A stretch of 64,000 nucleotides of DNA from Chloroflexota bacterium (GCA_016887485.1 CP069394.1:2108001-2172000); one strand, 5' to 3'; shown: positions 52,829 through 62,478, counted from the stretch's first letter. The notes: a model not told the origin generated them from the sequence alone. Numbers and translations: made by a program.

Positions 52829-52898
52829 TATGTAAAGTAATAACGATGTTTTGAAAGGCTGAATGATAACTTATTTTAAAATCGAAATACCCTTGAAG

Positions 52899-52939
52899 AA
52901 CATCCTATTTGTTTAACACTTTGGAACAAATAGGGTGTT
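52899..52939. other. Long inverted repeat upstream of hcp
   Basis: AACATCCTATTTGTT (52899-52913) pairs with AACAAATAGGGTGTT (52925-52939) with a single wobble pair and an 11-base loop. No T-run follows on either strand, so the role is open. Confidence 0.5.
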
Positions 52940-52993
52940 GATATTTACTATAAGGGGTTAATGAGTTTTCATTGGGGTGGTGTATAAGCGCAA

Positions 52994-53019
52994 ACGACCA
53001 GAGTTGCAACTCTGATCGT
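52994..53019. other. Palindrome between hcp and the phosphomutase gene
   Basis: CAGAGTTGCAACTCTG (52999-53014) is a perfect 16 bp palindrome, extended on both sides by ACGAC/ATCGT with one mispair. It could be an operator or part of a terminator. Confidence 0.45.
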
Positions 53020-53193
53020 CTGCTAATTCATCAACCGATATGAGATCGATGAACTAAACAGGATTATACCCGCTTATTAATTATATTGTTGTATAGTACT
53101 TAGGATTATTTTCCGAGTCTGTGAGATCAACGGTTCCTCACTGATCCATCTCTTTGCAGGCAAGCTAATCCCCTCTTCTACAATTAAAACATA

Positions 53194-53223
53194 AAACCCC
53201 GGAGAGACAGTCCGGGGTTTTTT
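53194..53223 (-). terminator. Terminator of the phosphomutase gene, right copy
   Basis: AAACCCCGGA (53194-53203) pairs with TCCGGGGTTT (53211-53220). On the minus strand the arm is followed by TTTTATGTTTTAAT. Confidence 0.85.
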
Positions 53224-53248
53224 AGTGGGGACGAAGGTCCCGTAGTAA

Positions 53249-55801
53249 TTATTTCAGCGCATCCAGCCACTTTTGGGCGATCTTGCGGTTGCGGTTTTCC
53301 AAAATCTGCATGTACTGCACCAGTTTATCACAAACATCAGCCAGGGCCCAGTCTTTGGATTGAATGGTCTCAATCACGGCCTGGCGGGTCTTCTCGGTCA
53401 GGCGGGTCTGGGTCAGGATATCGACCAGCCGCCAGGATGAGTGAGCTTGGCGGATCTCAACGATGGTCAGGTTTTCCAGCCGGGCCAGCGCAGCGTCCAT
53501 GATGACGCGTCCCTGGCGGGGATCAACGCTTTCCACATAGATGCGGTTGATCGGCTCCGTGCCGGAAGCGCGCACCCGCAGCTGGTAGCGGTCATCGCCG
53601 TTCTTATCCTGCAGCTGCATCTCGGCGACGTCATAGCGGATGCCGCCCAGGTAAGCCAGGTCCATGCCGGCGACTTCAGGGTGCGTTTCCTCTTTGGGCA
53701 GGTCAAGGTAATAGCTGATGAAGGCTTCTTTGGCCTCCAGAGGGGCGTCCACGTCGGTGCGGCCGGTATTGGAGGTGGGGTCATCGGGTGAACTGCCGTA
53801 GGATTTCCACAGGCCGTCCATCTTGACTGTGTCTTCCCAGATGGCGGAGATGGTGGTCAGCGGGTTTTCCTCGCGGGTGCCAAAATAGGCCAGCATATCC
53901 ATGATGAGCAGATTGGCCCAGGGGCCGTCCTTGTCGGTCAGGTGGCCGCGGGTGGTCAGCCCGGAGGATTCCTCCCCGCCGATCAGGACGCGGTCCCGCC
54001 AGTTAGGTGGGAGCACCTTCTCGGACTGGTAGGCCCGGTCGGTGCGGCGGATTTCTTCGATGTATTTGATCCCCACCGGCACCAGGAAGGCATTCTTGAG
54101 CACTCGGTCTTCCCTTGTGCCGATTTTGATATGGTAGAAGGGATGGCTGACATAGCCTGGCAGCGCGCCTTCCGCCGGTTTGTTCTCTTCGTTATTCTTG
54201 ATCTTTCCGGCCAGGATCTCGATCAATGGGGAGCCGGTCTGGGTGGCGATCACCCGGCCGGTCAGCCCGCGCTCGATACCGAGATACCGGATCAGCATTG
54301 GGAGGATCTGGTTAGGACGGAAATAAACGCCGCCCTTATCCACAATGCCGAATCGGTCAGCGTCGGTATCCATCCCCATCCCCAGGTCAGCGTCCAGTTC
54401 CTTGACTTTGGCCTTGAGGGGGTTGATGAAGGGTTCTTCCGGGTTGGCATAGTCCAGGCCAGTCAGGTTGGGGTCGCGTTCGGCATGAATCACGGTATAG
54501 CGCACCCCGGCTTCCCCGGCCAAACGGGTCATATATCCCCGTCCAGAGCCGTGAAATTCATCGATCACGATCTGCTTATCGGCAAAGAACTTGCGGATGC
54601 GGTCGAAATCAATCGGAATGCGGGCATTACCCTTGCCGTTCTTTTTGAGCCAGCTGACGTAATTATCCAGCGGGTCAAAGCCGCGCAGCAGACCGCGTTC
54701 CCGGGCATCCACCAGGTCGGCGGTTCGGGCACAGGCATCCACAAGCTGAAGTTCGTTGATGTGGAAAGCTAAGTAGTCGGTCACATTGGAGGGGGCGGGG
54801 TAGCCCAGGCGGGGGTTAAACTTGATCCCCTGCCACTCGGGCGGGTTGTGGCTGGCCGTGCAGATCAGCAGCCCGGCGACTTCTTCCGCGGGGAGGTAAT
54901 CCGTCAGGTAGTAGACCACGGCGGGTGTGGGGGTGTCACGGCTGGCGAAGTCCACTGGGAAGCCATTTGCCAGGCAGACCTCCGCAGTCCATTCCGCCAC
55001 CCGGTCGGCATTCCGGCGGGTGTCGTAACCGATCACGATCCGTTTACCGGCCAGGTTTTCGTGGCCCACAAAATCGGGCACATCGGTGTCATTCAGGAAG
55101 TCACAAACGGCTTGCACCACCTGGCGCGCCCGGCGTTCGGTGAAGTCGGCGTCCCAGCGGCCGCGCACACCGGAGGTGCCAAAGCGCAGGTACTTGCGGT
55201 CATAGATCATCCGCAACAGGCCCAGCGTGTGATGGTCACCCACCAGGCGGGGATCGAGGGTCCGGAGGCGGAAACTGTAAAGCCGCTCATAGATATTGGC
55301 GATCTGGACCACGCGGAAAGGCATCCAGCGGTCAGGGTCCAGTTCGAAGTCCATGCTGTCCAGCAGGGGGAGAATTTCGTAGTTGATGGCTTCCCGCAGA
55401 CTGTCAAAAACCGGGGCGGCCAGATATTTCTTCGCCAGGGCGATGGCACATTGCCGGAGCTTTCCGGTGGCGGGGATATATTCCTGGTCGATGATGGCGC
55501 GTTTATGGGTGCCGACCTCATCTTTGGGCTTGAACTGTTCCAGCCTATATTGGGTGCCGATTGCGATCAGGGTCAGCAGCATGCTGAAGGCCCGTGAGGA
55601 ATTGGCATGATCCTGGGCCAGCAGCTCAGGATATGAGAGCAGTTTCTCATCCAGCACATCTAAGAAGGCCTGCATGTTCGCGATGGCGGGTTCCCAGCTT
55701 GTTTTGTCTTCAGCGATAATCAAAGCCCGGTTAAGTGCGTTAAATTTTGCGCCGAATTCCGGGATCTCCAGTGTGTCTAATTTCGGTGAGAGAGAGGTCA
55801 T
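53249..55801 (-). CDS. Phosphoglucomutase/phosphomannomutase family protein, extended
   Basis: This 850-residue protein has the hexose phosphomutase fold from about residue 200 (LRFGTSGVRG), the phosphoserine loop ICTASHNP (S317), metal loop GMGMDTDADRFG and the sugar-binding GGEESSGL. About 200 helical residues precede the usual start and are not recognised; a further 60 or so extend the C-terminus. It interconverts hexose 1- and 6-phosphates. The last 37 or so codons are duplicated 2.6 kb away at 50585. It stands 61 bp downstream of glmM on the same strand. Confidence 0.9.
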   Translation of the reverse strand: MTSLSPKLDTLEIPEFGAKFNALNRALIIAEDKTSWEPAIANMQAFLDVLDEKLLSYPELLAQDHANSSRAFSMLLTLIAIGTQYRLEQFKPKDEVGTHKRAIIDQEYIPATGKLRQCAIALAKKYLAAPVFDSLREAINYEILPLLDSMDFELDPDRWMPFRVVQIANIYERLYSFRLRTLDPRLVGDHHTLGLLRMIYDRKYLRFGTSGVRGRWDADFTERRARQVVQAVCDFLNDTDVPDFVGHENLAGKRIVIGYDTRRNADRVAEWTAEVCLANGFPVDFASRDTPTPAVVYYLTDYLPAEEVAGLLICTASHNPPEWQGIKFNPRLGYPAPSNVTDYLAFHINELQLVDACARTADLVDARERGLLRGFDPLDNYVSWLKKNGKGNARIPIDFDRIRKFFADKQIVIDEFHGSGRGYMTRLAGEAGVRYTVIHAERDPNLTGLDYANPEEPFINPLKAKVKELDADLGMGMDTDADRFGIVDKGGVYFRPNQILPMLIRYLGIERGLTGRVIATQTGSPLIEILAGKIKNNEENKPAEGALPGYVSHPFYHIKIGTREDRVLKNAFLVPVGIKYIEEIRRTDRAYQSEKVLPPNWRDRVLIGGEESSGLTTRGHLTDKDGPWANLLIMDMLAYFGTREENPLTTISAIWEDTVKMDGLWKSYGSSPDDPTSNTGRTDVDAPLEAKEAFISYYLDLPKEETHPEVAGMDLAYLGGIRYDVAEMQLQDKNGDDRYQLRVRASGTEPINRIYVESVDPRQGRVIMDAALARLENLTIVEIRQAHSSWRLVDILTQTRLTEKTRQAVIETIQSKDWALADVCDKLVQYMQILENRNRKIAQKWLDALK

Positions 55802-55862
55802 AAAGTTCTCCTTGGGTTTCCAAAGGTTCGTGTGAGTGTCATTTTACCTGACAGGTGCGGGT

Positions 55863-57338
55863 TTAGTTGTCCCGTTTGACCAGGCCGCCGCGGGTCACAT
55901 TGAGCACTTCCAGGAAGCTGCCTTCGGGGGTGCCGGTGGCGGATTGGACGGCTTCGCAAAGCGCAAAGGCTTGCTGGGCCAGCTCCGTCTCGGTGTGGCG
56001 GGTGTCGGCTTCCAGCATCAGGCGGACTTTAGGCTCTGTGCCGGAAAAGCGCAGGTTCAGGCGAGTCAGCCCGACAAGTTCGGTCTGGATTTGTTGTTTT
56101 ATCGCCTGAACTTCAGACAGGGTTTCCAGATCGAGCTTCTCGGCCACGCGGGCGGAAGCGATCACCTGGGGATATTTATGGATGCTCTCGGCCAGGCTGG
56201 CGAGGGTCTCCGCGCTGCTGGCAAGGAAGGCCCGGATCAAATAGATAGCAGACCGGATGCCGTCACCAGTGGCATGGGTTTCATCCATCAGAATGACATG
56301 CCCCGATTGCTCGCCGCCCAGCCCAACTTTGCCGGGTTCGGGTTCTTCGTCCATCAACTGCTGCAGTTCAGCCATCACATATTTATCGCCCACGGGGGTC
56401 TCTATGAACTTAATCTCCCGATCGGCGAAGTAATTGACCAGGGCGCCGTTGCGCATGGTCGTGCTGACAACGGTATCGCCCAACAGGCGTCCCTGAGATT
56501 TCAGGTCATCGGCCAGGATCGCCAGCATATGATCGCCATCCACTAAGTTACCCGCTTCATCTACGAAGATCACCCGGTCGGCATCGCCATCGAAGACGAT
56601 CCCAAAATTAGCCTGGTGGGCATGGATCAGGTCGGTCAGGTTCTGCGGCTCGCGGCGGACGTGTTCGGAACCAGCCAGTTCGTTGATGTTTGCGCCGGTG
56701 GGCGAGGCGTTGATCACAACGACGTCCGCACCCAGGCGGGAAAACACCTCCGGGGCATACCAGGAGGCTGCACCATTAGCGCAATCCAAAGCCAGTTTGA
56801 TGCCGGAAAGGTCCAGGTCAGGGTGTTCGCCTACCAGGTCCTCAACATAAAGCTCCCGCAGGTCATTGCCATCAATTTGGCGTCCGAAATGCCGGGCTTC
56901 CGCCTCGCTAAGGTCCAGGGGGGCATCCAGCAGGGCTTCAATTGCCAATTCGATCTCAGGGTTGAGTTTGTGTCCTTCGGCGTTGAAGAACTTGATCCCG
57001 TTTTCATTCACGGGGTTATGGGATGCAGAGATCACGACCCCGGCGGTGGCGTTGATCTTGCCGATCATGAAGGCCACGCCAGGTGTGGTGATCACACCCA
57101 GGTCAATCACCGTAGCGCCGCCGGCCAGCAGCCCGGCAGTGAGTGCACTTTGCAGCATCTGGCCTGAACCGCGGGTGTCACGACCGATCACGAAGGTGGG
57201 GTGGGAGGTGGTCTGTGAAAGGACGACCCCGGCTGCATAGCCCAGCCGGGTCGCAAACTCGGGCACCATCGGGGATTGCCCCACGTGGCCGCGCACCCCG
57301 TCGGTTCCAAAGTATTTCCGTTTTTGATTGTTTGCCAT
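55863..57338 (-). CDS. glmM: Phosphoglucosamine mutase-type enzyme
   Basis: This 491-residue protein begins MANNQKRKYFGTDGVRGHVG and has the active serine in ISASHNP (S106), the metal loop FDGDADRVIF and LGGEQSGHVI. These are the GlmM features for glucosamine-6-phosphate to glucosamine-1-phosphate, feeding UDP-GlcNAc and cell wall synthesis. It is about 40 residues longer than usual. The ATG at 57338 has AGGAG 11 bases upstream. A related phosphomutase gene follows. Confidence 0.88.
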   Translation of the reverse strand: MANNQKRKYFGTDGVRGHVGQSPMVPEFATRLGYAAGVVLSQTTSHPTFVIGRDTRGSGQMLQSALTAGLLAGGATVIDLGVITTPGVAFMIGKINATAGVVISASHNPVNENGIKFFNAEGHKLNPEIELAIEALLDAPLDLSEAEARHFGRQIDGNDLRELYVEDLVGEHPDLDLSGIKLALDCANGAASWYAPEVFSRLGADVVVINASPTGANINELAGSEHVRREPQNLTDLIHAHQANFGIVFDGDADRVIFVDEAGNLVDGDHMLAILADDLKSQGRLLGDTVVSTTMRNGALVNYFADREIKFIETPVGDKYVMAELQQLMDEEPEPGKVGLGGEQSGHVILMDETHATGDGIRSAIYLIRAFLASSAETLASLAESIHKYPQVIASARVAEKLDLETLSEVQAIKQQIQTELVGLTRLNLRFSGTEPKVRLMLEADTRHTETELAQQAFALCEAVQSATGTPEGSFLEVLNVTRGGLVKRDN

Positions 57339-57430
57339 ATTCTGGCACACTCCTATCTTTCTCGTTCAATGGTCTTTCAAAAAGAAAACTGTCCTGAAAG
57401 GTCACTTTCAGGTCAGCTTCTTGAATTGTC

Positions 57431-58333
57431 TTATTTTATCTGCAAATCCGCCACCACTGGCAGGTGATCGGAGGCCCGTTTCGCCAGCTCACTCGTTTCG
57501 ATCCGGCAGGAATAGTCGATCAGCCGCTCACGGGGGTAGAAAAAGATATGGTCAATGGCCTCTTTCAGCCCAGGGTGGGTCGGTCCTTCAATATCAGGTA
57601 CCAGGCGGATGAACCCTTGCTCAGATTTCAGTAGTTGCTTGATTCCGAATTCATCCTTGAAGGCGTTGAAATCACCTGCCAGGATCAGAGGTTGTTCCCT
57701 TTCGAGAATATGTACCCGCACCAGGTCAAGAATCCGCTGAACTTGCTCGTAGCGCATCAGGTGGGATTGTTCGATCTTCTTGCGGGAGGATTTCGGATTG
57801 CGCTCACCGACCAGTGTGGTCAGGTGCAGCGAGGTGATGAAGGGGAAGGGCGGCACTTTCAACCTTCCGAGGAGGGCGAAGCGTGGTTCGGTGTCGCGGG
57901 TGCCTTCATAGGAGGGTGGCATATAGAGCGGAATGTTCCGGGGCACGCCACCCTTTTCGAGATCTCCCAGGCGGGAGAAGGGGGTGCGTGCATGGATGGT
58001 GTTGCCCTTGGACCAGTTCCACCAGTCATTGAAGATTCCCCTGACCATGATGTCTTTCTTCACCTGCAGATGAGCTTCCATCGAGACAGTCTTGCCATAA
58101 TGGGAGGCGGTGTAGTCACCGGCTTCATTAATGGCTTCCAATGGGCTGTGGGTTGCACCGTCAGCGTCCACATATTGGGCAACTTCCTGCAGGCAGAGCA
58201 CATCGGCATTCATTTGTTTGATCAGCAGCATCAGGGCATCCTGACGGGCTTGAATGGTGTCATTGGGGATAGGCTCATAGGTCTTTTCACCGCCGCTGAT
58301 ATTAAGCGTGGCGATTCGGAAATCCAGACTCAT
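57431..58333 (-). CDS. Endonuclease/exonuclease/phosphatase family protein
   Basis: This 300-residue protein has the EEP family residues: RIATLNISGG, VLCLQEVAQY (catalytic Glu), LILAGDFNAF (Asp/Asn pair), AIDHIFF and SDHLPV. Members hydrolyse nucleic acids or phosphoesters, and the substrate here is unknown. It has no signal peptide. It lies 92 bp upstream of glmM and may share its transcript. Confidence 0.85.
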   Translation of the reverse strand: MSLDFRIATLNISGGEKTYEPIPNDTIQARQDALMLLIKQMNADVLCLQEVAQYVDADGATHSPLEAINEAGDYTASHYGKTVSMEAHLQVKKDIMVRGIFNDWWNWSKGNTIHARTPFSRLGDLEKGGVPRNIPLYMPPSYEGTRDTEPRFALLGRLKVPPFPFITSLHLTTLVGERNPKSSRKKIEQSHLMRYEQVQRILDLVRVHILEREQPLILAGDFNAFKDEFGIKQLLKSEQGFIRLVPDIEGPTHPGLKEAIDHIFFYPRERLIDYSCRIETSELAKRASDHLPVVADLQIK

Positions 58334-58862
58334 AATAATGCCCCCCAGCCGGTCCCAATTTGGTCATTTATATCCATTTGTGGTTTCATAGCCCCCATAT
58401 TATACCAATGAAGGGGGGTGGTGTCGTGGAACGGTGGATGAGGGGGAAAGTGCCACCATATCAGAATGTAATTAGATAGATTTGCCGTAGGGGCGGGTCT
58501 CTGTGCCCGCCCCCTCACGTGATCGCTGGATGAGAGAAAATTTCACCTCATCAGTCTGCTCCGCAGACAGCTTCCCATCAAGGAGTGCAGCGACGAAGTC
58601 CTCTTTGAGGGCGAGGGGAAGCCTTAATTGAATGTAGGTCATGTGCCGCGAAGCGCACGTGACAAAGATTTGTAGGGTGCGCTCCGAAGTTGAGCGCACC
58701 AATTTACCAGCCGGCCGAGAGGATTTGAGTGATTAGGAAATGAGTGGTGGGTTCAAGAACAGAACCCACCCTACGGATTCAAATAGGTCACTTATCGTAC
58801 AATGTACGTGATAAAGCTATATCCGTGAAAAACGTTTTATAAAAAAGGGGATAAACAGAAAA
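58334..58862. repeat. Repeat-rich intergenic region
   Basis: No gene is seen in this 530 bp. It holds a mosaic of hairpins: GGGGCGGG...CCCGCCCC at 58492-58513, a CTCATCAGTCTGCTCCGCAG unit at 58545-58570, a GTCACGT-type hairpin at 58637-58663, a family A hairpin at 58676-58700 and GGTGGGTTC/GAACCCACC at about 58747-58772. Confidence 0.6.
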
Positions 58863-59417
58863 CTACAACTCTTCCAGTCCTTGCAGCAGCACATTCAACT
58901 GCAACTCGCCCACCTGACCCCCCGGTTCATGGATGTAGCAGATGTTATTGACGTCCATTTCCCACTGATAGGACTCCTGCGCCTCCAGCCAGGCACGCAC
59001 GTCGGGGAGTTGTTCCGATGTCAAGTCGCCGTAGGCCAGGCTGATGTGGGGCTGCCAGTTTTCCGCATTGTAATAGGGGCTCAAGTCCGTGCTGATAGGC
59101 AGTAGGCGTTCCCAAAGCTGTTTATGCAGGGCATCCAGAATGGGGTTTCGCAATACCTTGATGAAAAGGACAGGCACCGGTGCCGGGAAGAGGCCAATGC
59201 CATCGGTCTGCACTTTGAAAATCGGCGTTTCCAGAGCGGTCTCAGCCAGAGCCCAATCCATCGCGGGGCGTTCGTATTCTTCAGCAATGTTCCAGGAGAA
59301 ATGGGGATAAGGGGTGACGCGGATACCCTTCAGCCCGAAGTTTTCCTCCAGACCTTCCCAGAGGGTTTCCACCTGGGCATAAAAGGGTTCAGGCAATAGG
59401 GTGACCAGACCGTGCAT
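58863..59417 (-). CDS. 2'-5' RNA ligase-like (2H phosphoesterase) protein
   Basis: This 184-residue protein has the paired catalytic HXS/T motifs of the 2H superfamily (PHFSW near 38 and PHISLAYG near 125). Members act on 2',3'-cyclic phosphates or 2'-5' linked RNA. The ATG follows AAGGAG. It starts nine bases after the holA stop codon, so it is the last gene of the clpC-radA-holA operon on the minus strand. Confidence 0.85.
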   Translation of the reverse strand: MHGLVTLLPEPFYAQVETLWEGLEENFGLKGIRVTPYPHFSWNIAEEYERPAMDWALAETALETPIFKVQTDGIGLFPAPVPVLFIKVLRNPILDALHKQLWERLLPISTDLSPYYNAENWQPHISLAYGDLTSEQLPDVRAWLEAQESYQWEMDVNNICYIHEPGGQVGELQLNVLLQGLEEL

Positions 59418-59426
59418 TTTTTCTCC

Positions 59427-60446
59427 TTATCCGGCCAGCCGGGCAATCAGAATATCCAGTGCCAGCCCGACATCCATTCCGCCGGATTTGCCATCCAAGT
59501 CAATTTTCAACAGCTGGTGATAGATCGATTCGAGGTCAGGCAGGCTGAAGTGACGGGCCTGGCCGGCAATCTTTTTGGCAACGTAGGGGTGCTGTTTGAG
59601 CTGCTGGGCAATCTCCGTCTGGCTGCCACCGGAATCGAGGATTTCCCTGGCCTGGAGCAATAAACGAAACTGACGGACGATCATCCCGAAAAGGGGCAGA
59701 GGGTCGCTGTCCTCCAGCAGGATATGCAGGGTCTTCACAGCTTCCTGACCATCCCGGTCGCCGATGGCATCTACCATATCGAAGATGCTGGCCTGATGCT
59801 CCTGGGCGGTCAATCTAATGACATCATCGTCATCAACTGGACGGGCGTAATTAACATAGGTCAGGAGCTTGGTGATCTCCTGGACGGCGCGTTGGGTGTT
59901 ATTGCCGACATATTCCACCAGCATGCTCACGGCTGCGGGGGTCAGGCTGCCGCCAAGTTCTGCGGCTTTGGCCCGCACCCACAGGTTCATTTCCGCATCA
60001 GTGGGCAGGGCGCAATCCAGGATCATCGCCTGGTCGGTGTGTTGGCCGGTCCACTTGATCAGCCAGTGGTTCTCTTTGAGCGTTTCCCACTTAAATGAGC
60101 CTTTACTATATTTTTTCGAATCGGGGATAACCAGCACCAGGGCGGTGGTGGTCGGCAGGGATTCGAGTAAGGCAAGGAAAGCTTCTCGGTCCTTTTCCTT
60201 ACCGCGACCCGCAAAGGGCTGAATCGCCTCTTCCACAATGACCAGGCGGCGCTCTGTCAGGAAGGGTATTGCCAGGGAAGCTGACCGCAGGTCGTTCAGT
60301 GAGGTTGATTTGCCCTCCAAGTGGGAGGTGTTCATCTCGGCCATGTCCGGTTCGCCCAGGCGCGCGCTGAAATCATTCAACCGGGACTCGATCTGTTCCC
60401 GGTCATCACCGCGCAGGATGTAAACAGTGGGCTTATCGCTGGCCAT
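59427..60446 (-). CDS. holA: DNA polymerase III subunit delta
   Basis: This 339-residue protein shows the HolA pattern: VYILRGDDREQIESRL at the start, ASLAIPFLTERRLVIVEEA, LVLVIPDSKKYSKGSF and the C-terminal helical region LFGMIVRQFRLLLQAREIL. It is part of the clamp loader that opens the DnaN ring. The ATG lies 10 bases after the stop of the upstream gene on the minus strand. Confidence 0.93.
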   Translation of the reverse strand: MASDKPTVYILRGDDREQIESRLNDFSARLGEPDMAEMNTSHLEGKSTSLNDLRSASLAIPFLTERRLVIVEEAIQPFAGRGKEKDREAFLALLESLPTTTALVLVIPDSKKYSKGSFKWETLKENHWLIKWTGQHTDQAMILDCALPTDAEMNLWVRAKAAELGGSLTPAAVSMLVEYVGNNTQRAVQEITKLLTYVNYARPVDDDDVIRLTAQEHQASIFDMVDAIGDRDGQEAVKTLHILLEDSDPLPLFGMIVRQFRLLLQAREILDSGGSQTEIAQQLKQHPYVAKKIAGQARHFSLPDLESIYHQLLKIDLDGKSGGMDVGLALDILIARLAG

Positions 60447-60456
60447 TTGAAATGCC

Positions 60457-60969
60457 TTAACCTTCCGTGATCACCCGGTGCAGCCGCTGACCGGCCCGGA
60501 AAGCGGTTTCCACCCGGACCAATTCCAGGCCCTCGGGATCACCGGAGGTTGTGATCTGTTTTTGGACGATGGGGCCCAGCGGTTGGGTCACCACCAGGGC
60601 AATGCTCGCCAGAAGCATCATCAGGGGCAGGCGGGAGAGCTTCTTTTTGAATTCTTTCCCCGCGCCCAGGGAGCCTAACCAGGCGGCCAGCCCGGCGAAG
60701 GTCCCGGCAACGACGAAATTGGTGCCGCAATTCTTATGGGTGGCCAGCTGGGCCTCTCCGTTGCGCAATTTCTTGAGGGCTTCAATGGCGGCTTCCGCGA
60801 CGTCTTCTGTGGTCACATTGCCGACAATCGTGAATCCGGCTGGGTCGGAATATCCGGCCAGGGCGACACTGGGGAATTTTTCGCCCAGGATATGCATCGT
60901 AGCATGTTCGAGGCCGTGGTTGCGCCGGACACGGGAAATGGGTTTCAGGTCCAGAATGGAATCACTCAT
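60457..60969 (-). CDS. DUF6391-like membrane protein
   Basis: This 170-residue protein has an N-terminal RNHGLEHATMHIL motif, a middle LATHKNCGTNFVVAGTFAGLAAW and one or two membrane helices (about 80-95 and 115-135). It resembles a family of short conserved membrane proteins from cyanobacteria and Chloroflexota of unknown role. The ATG has AAAGGAC upstream. It is embedded between radA and holA. Confidence 0.65.
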   Translation of the reverse strand: MSDSILDLKPISRVRRNHGLEHATMHILGEKFPSVALAGYSDPAGFTIVGNVTTEDVAEAAIEALKKLRNGEAQLATHKNCGTNFVVAGTFAGLAAWLGSLGAGKEFKKKLSRLPLMMLLASIALVVTQPLGPIVQKQITTSGDPEGLELVRVETAFRAGQRLHRVITEG

Positions 60970-61077
60970 AATTTGTCCTTTTCTTTCAATAAGGTCATGG
61001 CCCAGCGGTCAAAATGATGCGCTTGGGCTGAGTTTTATTATAAACGGGATTGATTGTGAATCGGGGCGTTTGACAGG

Positions 61078-62475
61078 TTATTGCACTAGGGCCAGTTTCA
61101 GTGCTTCTTTCAGTGAGCGGGCTTCCTGCACTTCAATGCCATCCGGCCAACGCTCTTTATTATGTAAGCGGTGGGGGACGATGGCGGTTTTGAACCCCAG
61201 GCTGGCAGCTTCTCGCAATCGGGCATTGATCTGGCCGACCATGCGCAGTTCACCGGAAAGACCCAACTCGCCAATCAGCACCAGGTCCGCTTGGACGGGC
61301 TTATCCCACAGGGAAGAGGCGATGGATGCGGCTACAGCCAGGTCTGCGGCGGGTTCGTCAATCCGCAGGCCGCCGACCACATTGGCAAAGATATCCTGCT
61401 CCGAAAGACGCAGATTGAGCCGCCGGGAGAGCACAGCCGAGATAAGCAGCAAGCGGTTGAAGTCGATTCCGTTGGCTGTCCGGCGGGGATTGCCGAAATT
61501 GGTGTGGCTGGTCAGTCCCTGGATTTCCACCAGCAGGGGACGGGTGCCTTCCATGGTGACCGCGATGGCTGAGCCGGGAGCGTTGGTCATCCGCTCTGCC
61601 AGGAAAGCCTCCGAAGGGTTGGAGACTTCGATCATGCCGCGCTCGTGCATCTCAAATACGCCCACTTCGGAAGTTGCACCAAAGCGGTTCTTGACCGATC
61701 GCAGCAGGCGGTAGGCCTGGAAGTGGTCACCTTCCAAATAGAGCACAGTATCCACAATATGTTCCAGTACCCGCGGTCCGGCGATCACGCCCTGTTTGGT
61801 GACATGGCCGATCACGAAAACGGCAATGCCGGAGGTCTTGGCCAGCTCACGCAGCTTGGAGGCGCTTTCCCGCACCTGCGAAACCGACCCGGCGCTGGAT
61901 TCCAGGTCCGGTCGGTAGATGGTTTGGATGGAATCGACCACCAGCAGGCGGGGCCGGATAGCCTGCACATGCTGGAGGATCATATCGAGGTTGGTTTCGG
62001 TGACCAGGTATAGGGCATCGGGGAGTTCTCCGGATTGGCCTTGCTCACCCCGTAATAACCGCAGGGCGCGCATTTTGATCTGGCGCTCGGATTCCTCACC
62101 GGAAACATAGAGTACCGTGTTGCCACCCGCCATCTGCATGGTCATTTGCAGCATCAGGGTGGACTTTCCGATCCCGGGGTCACCGCCAATCAGCACAATG
62201 GAGCCAGGTACGACACCGCCGCCCAGCACACGGGAAAATTCCTCGATCGGCACCGAGATGCGTTCTTCACTGTCCCCATCAATTTCGTTAAGGCGTTTGG
62301 GCGTTGAAAATCCGCCCAGGCCAGGCAGAACCTGACTCAGGGCGGATTTGGATTCATCTACAACGATCTCTTCGACCATGCTGTCCCATGCACCGCATTG
62401 CGGACAGCGACCCAGCGCTTTAGGTGCGGTTCGGCCGCATTCCTGACAGACGTAACGGGTCTTGGCCTTTGCCAT
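61078..62475 (-). CDS. radA: DNA repair protein RadA
   Basis: This 465-residue protein has the full RadA layout: a zinc finger with C10-X2-C13 and C24-X2-C27, Walker A GGDPGIGKST (97-106), the RadA-specific KNRFG motif and a C-terminal Lon-protease-like domain with QGLTSHTNFGNPRRTANGID. It processes recombination intermediates. The ATG lies three bases after the clpC stop codon, indicating tight coupling. A gap of about 108 bp separates it from the next gene. Confidence 0.95.
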   Translation of the reverse strand: MAKAKTRYVCQECGRTAPKALGRCPQCGAWDSMVEEIVVDESKSALSQVLPGLGGFSTPKRLNEIDGDSEERISVPIEEFSRVLGGGVVPGSIVLIGGDPGIGKSTLMLQMTMQMAGGNTVLYVSGEESERQIKMRALRLLRGEQGQSGELPDALYLVTETNLDMILQHVQAIRPRLLVVDSIQTIYRPDLESSAGSVSQVRESASKLRELAKTSGIAVFVIGHVTKQGVIAGPRVLEHIVDTVLYLEGDHFQAYRLLRSVKNRFGATSEVGVFEMHERGMIEVSNPSEAFLAERMTNAPGSAIAVTMEGTRPLLVEIQGLTSHTNFGNPRRTANGIDFNRLLLISAVLSRRLNLRLSEQDIFANVVGGLRIDEPAADLAVAASIASSLWDKPVQADLVLIGELGLSGELRMVGQINARLREAASLGFKTAIVPHRLHNKERWPDGIEVQEARSLKEALKLALVQ

Positions 62476-62478
62476 GGA

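Noticed and set aside
58334-58862. Small ORFs in the repeat-rich gap
   Set aside because: They follow hairpin repeats and show no family motifs or start signals.
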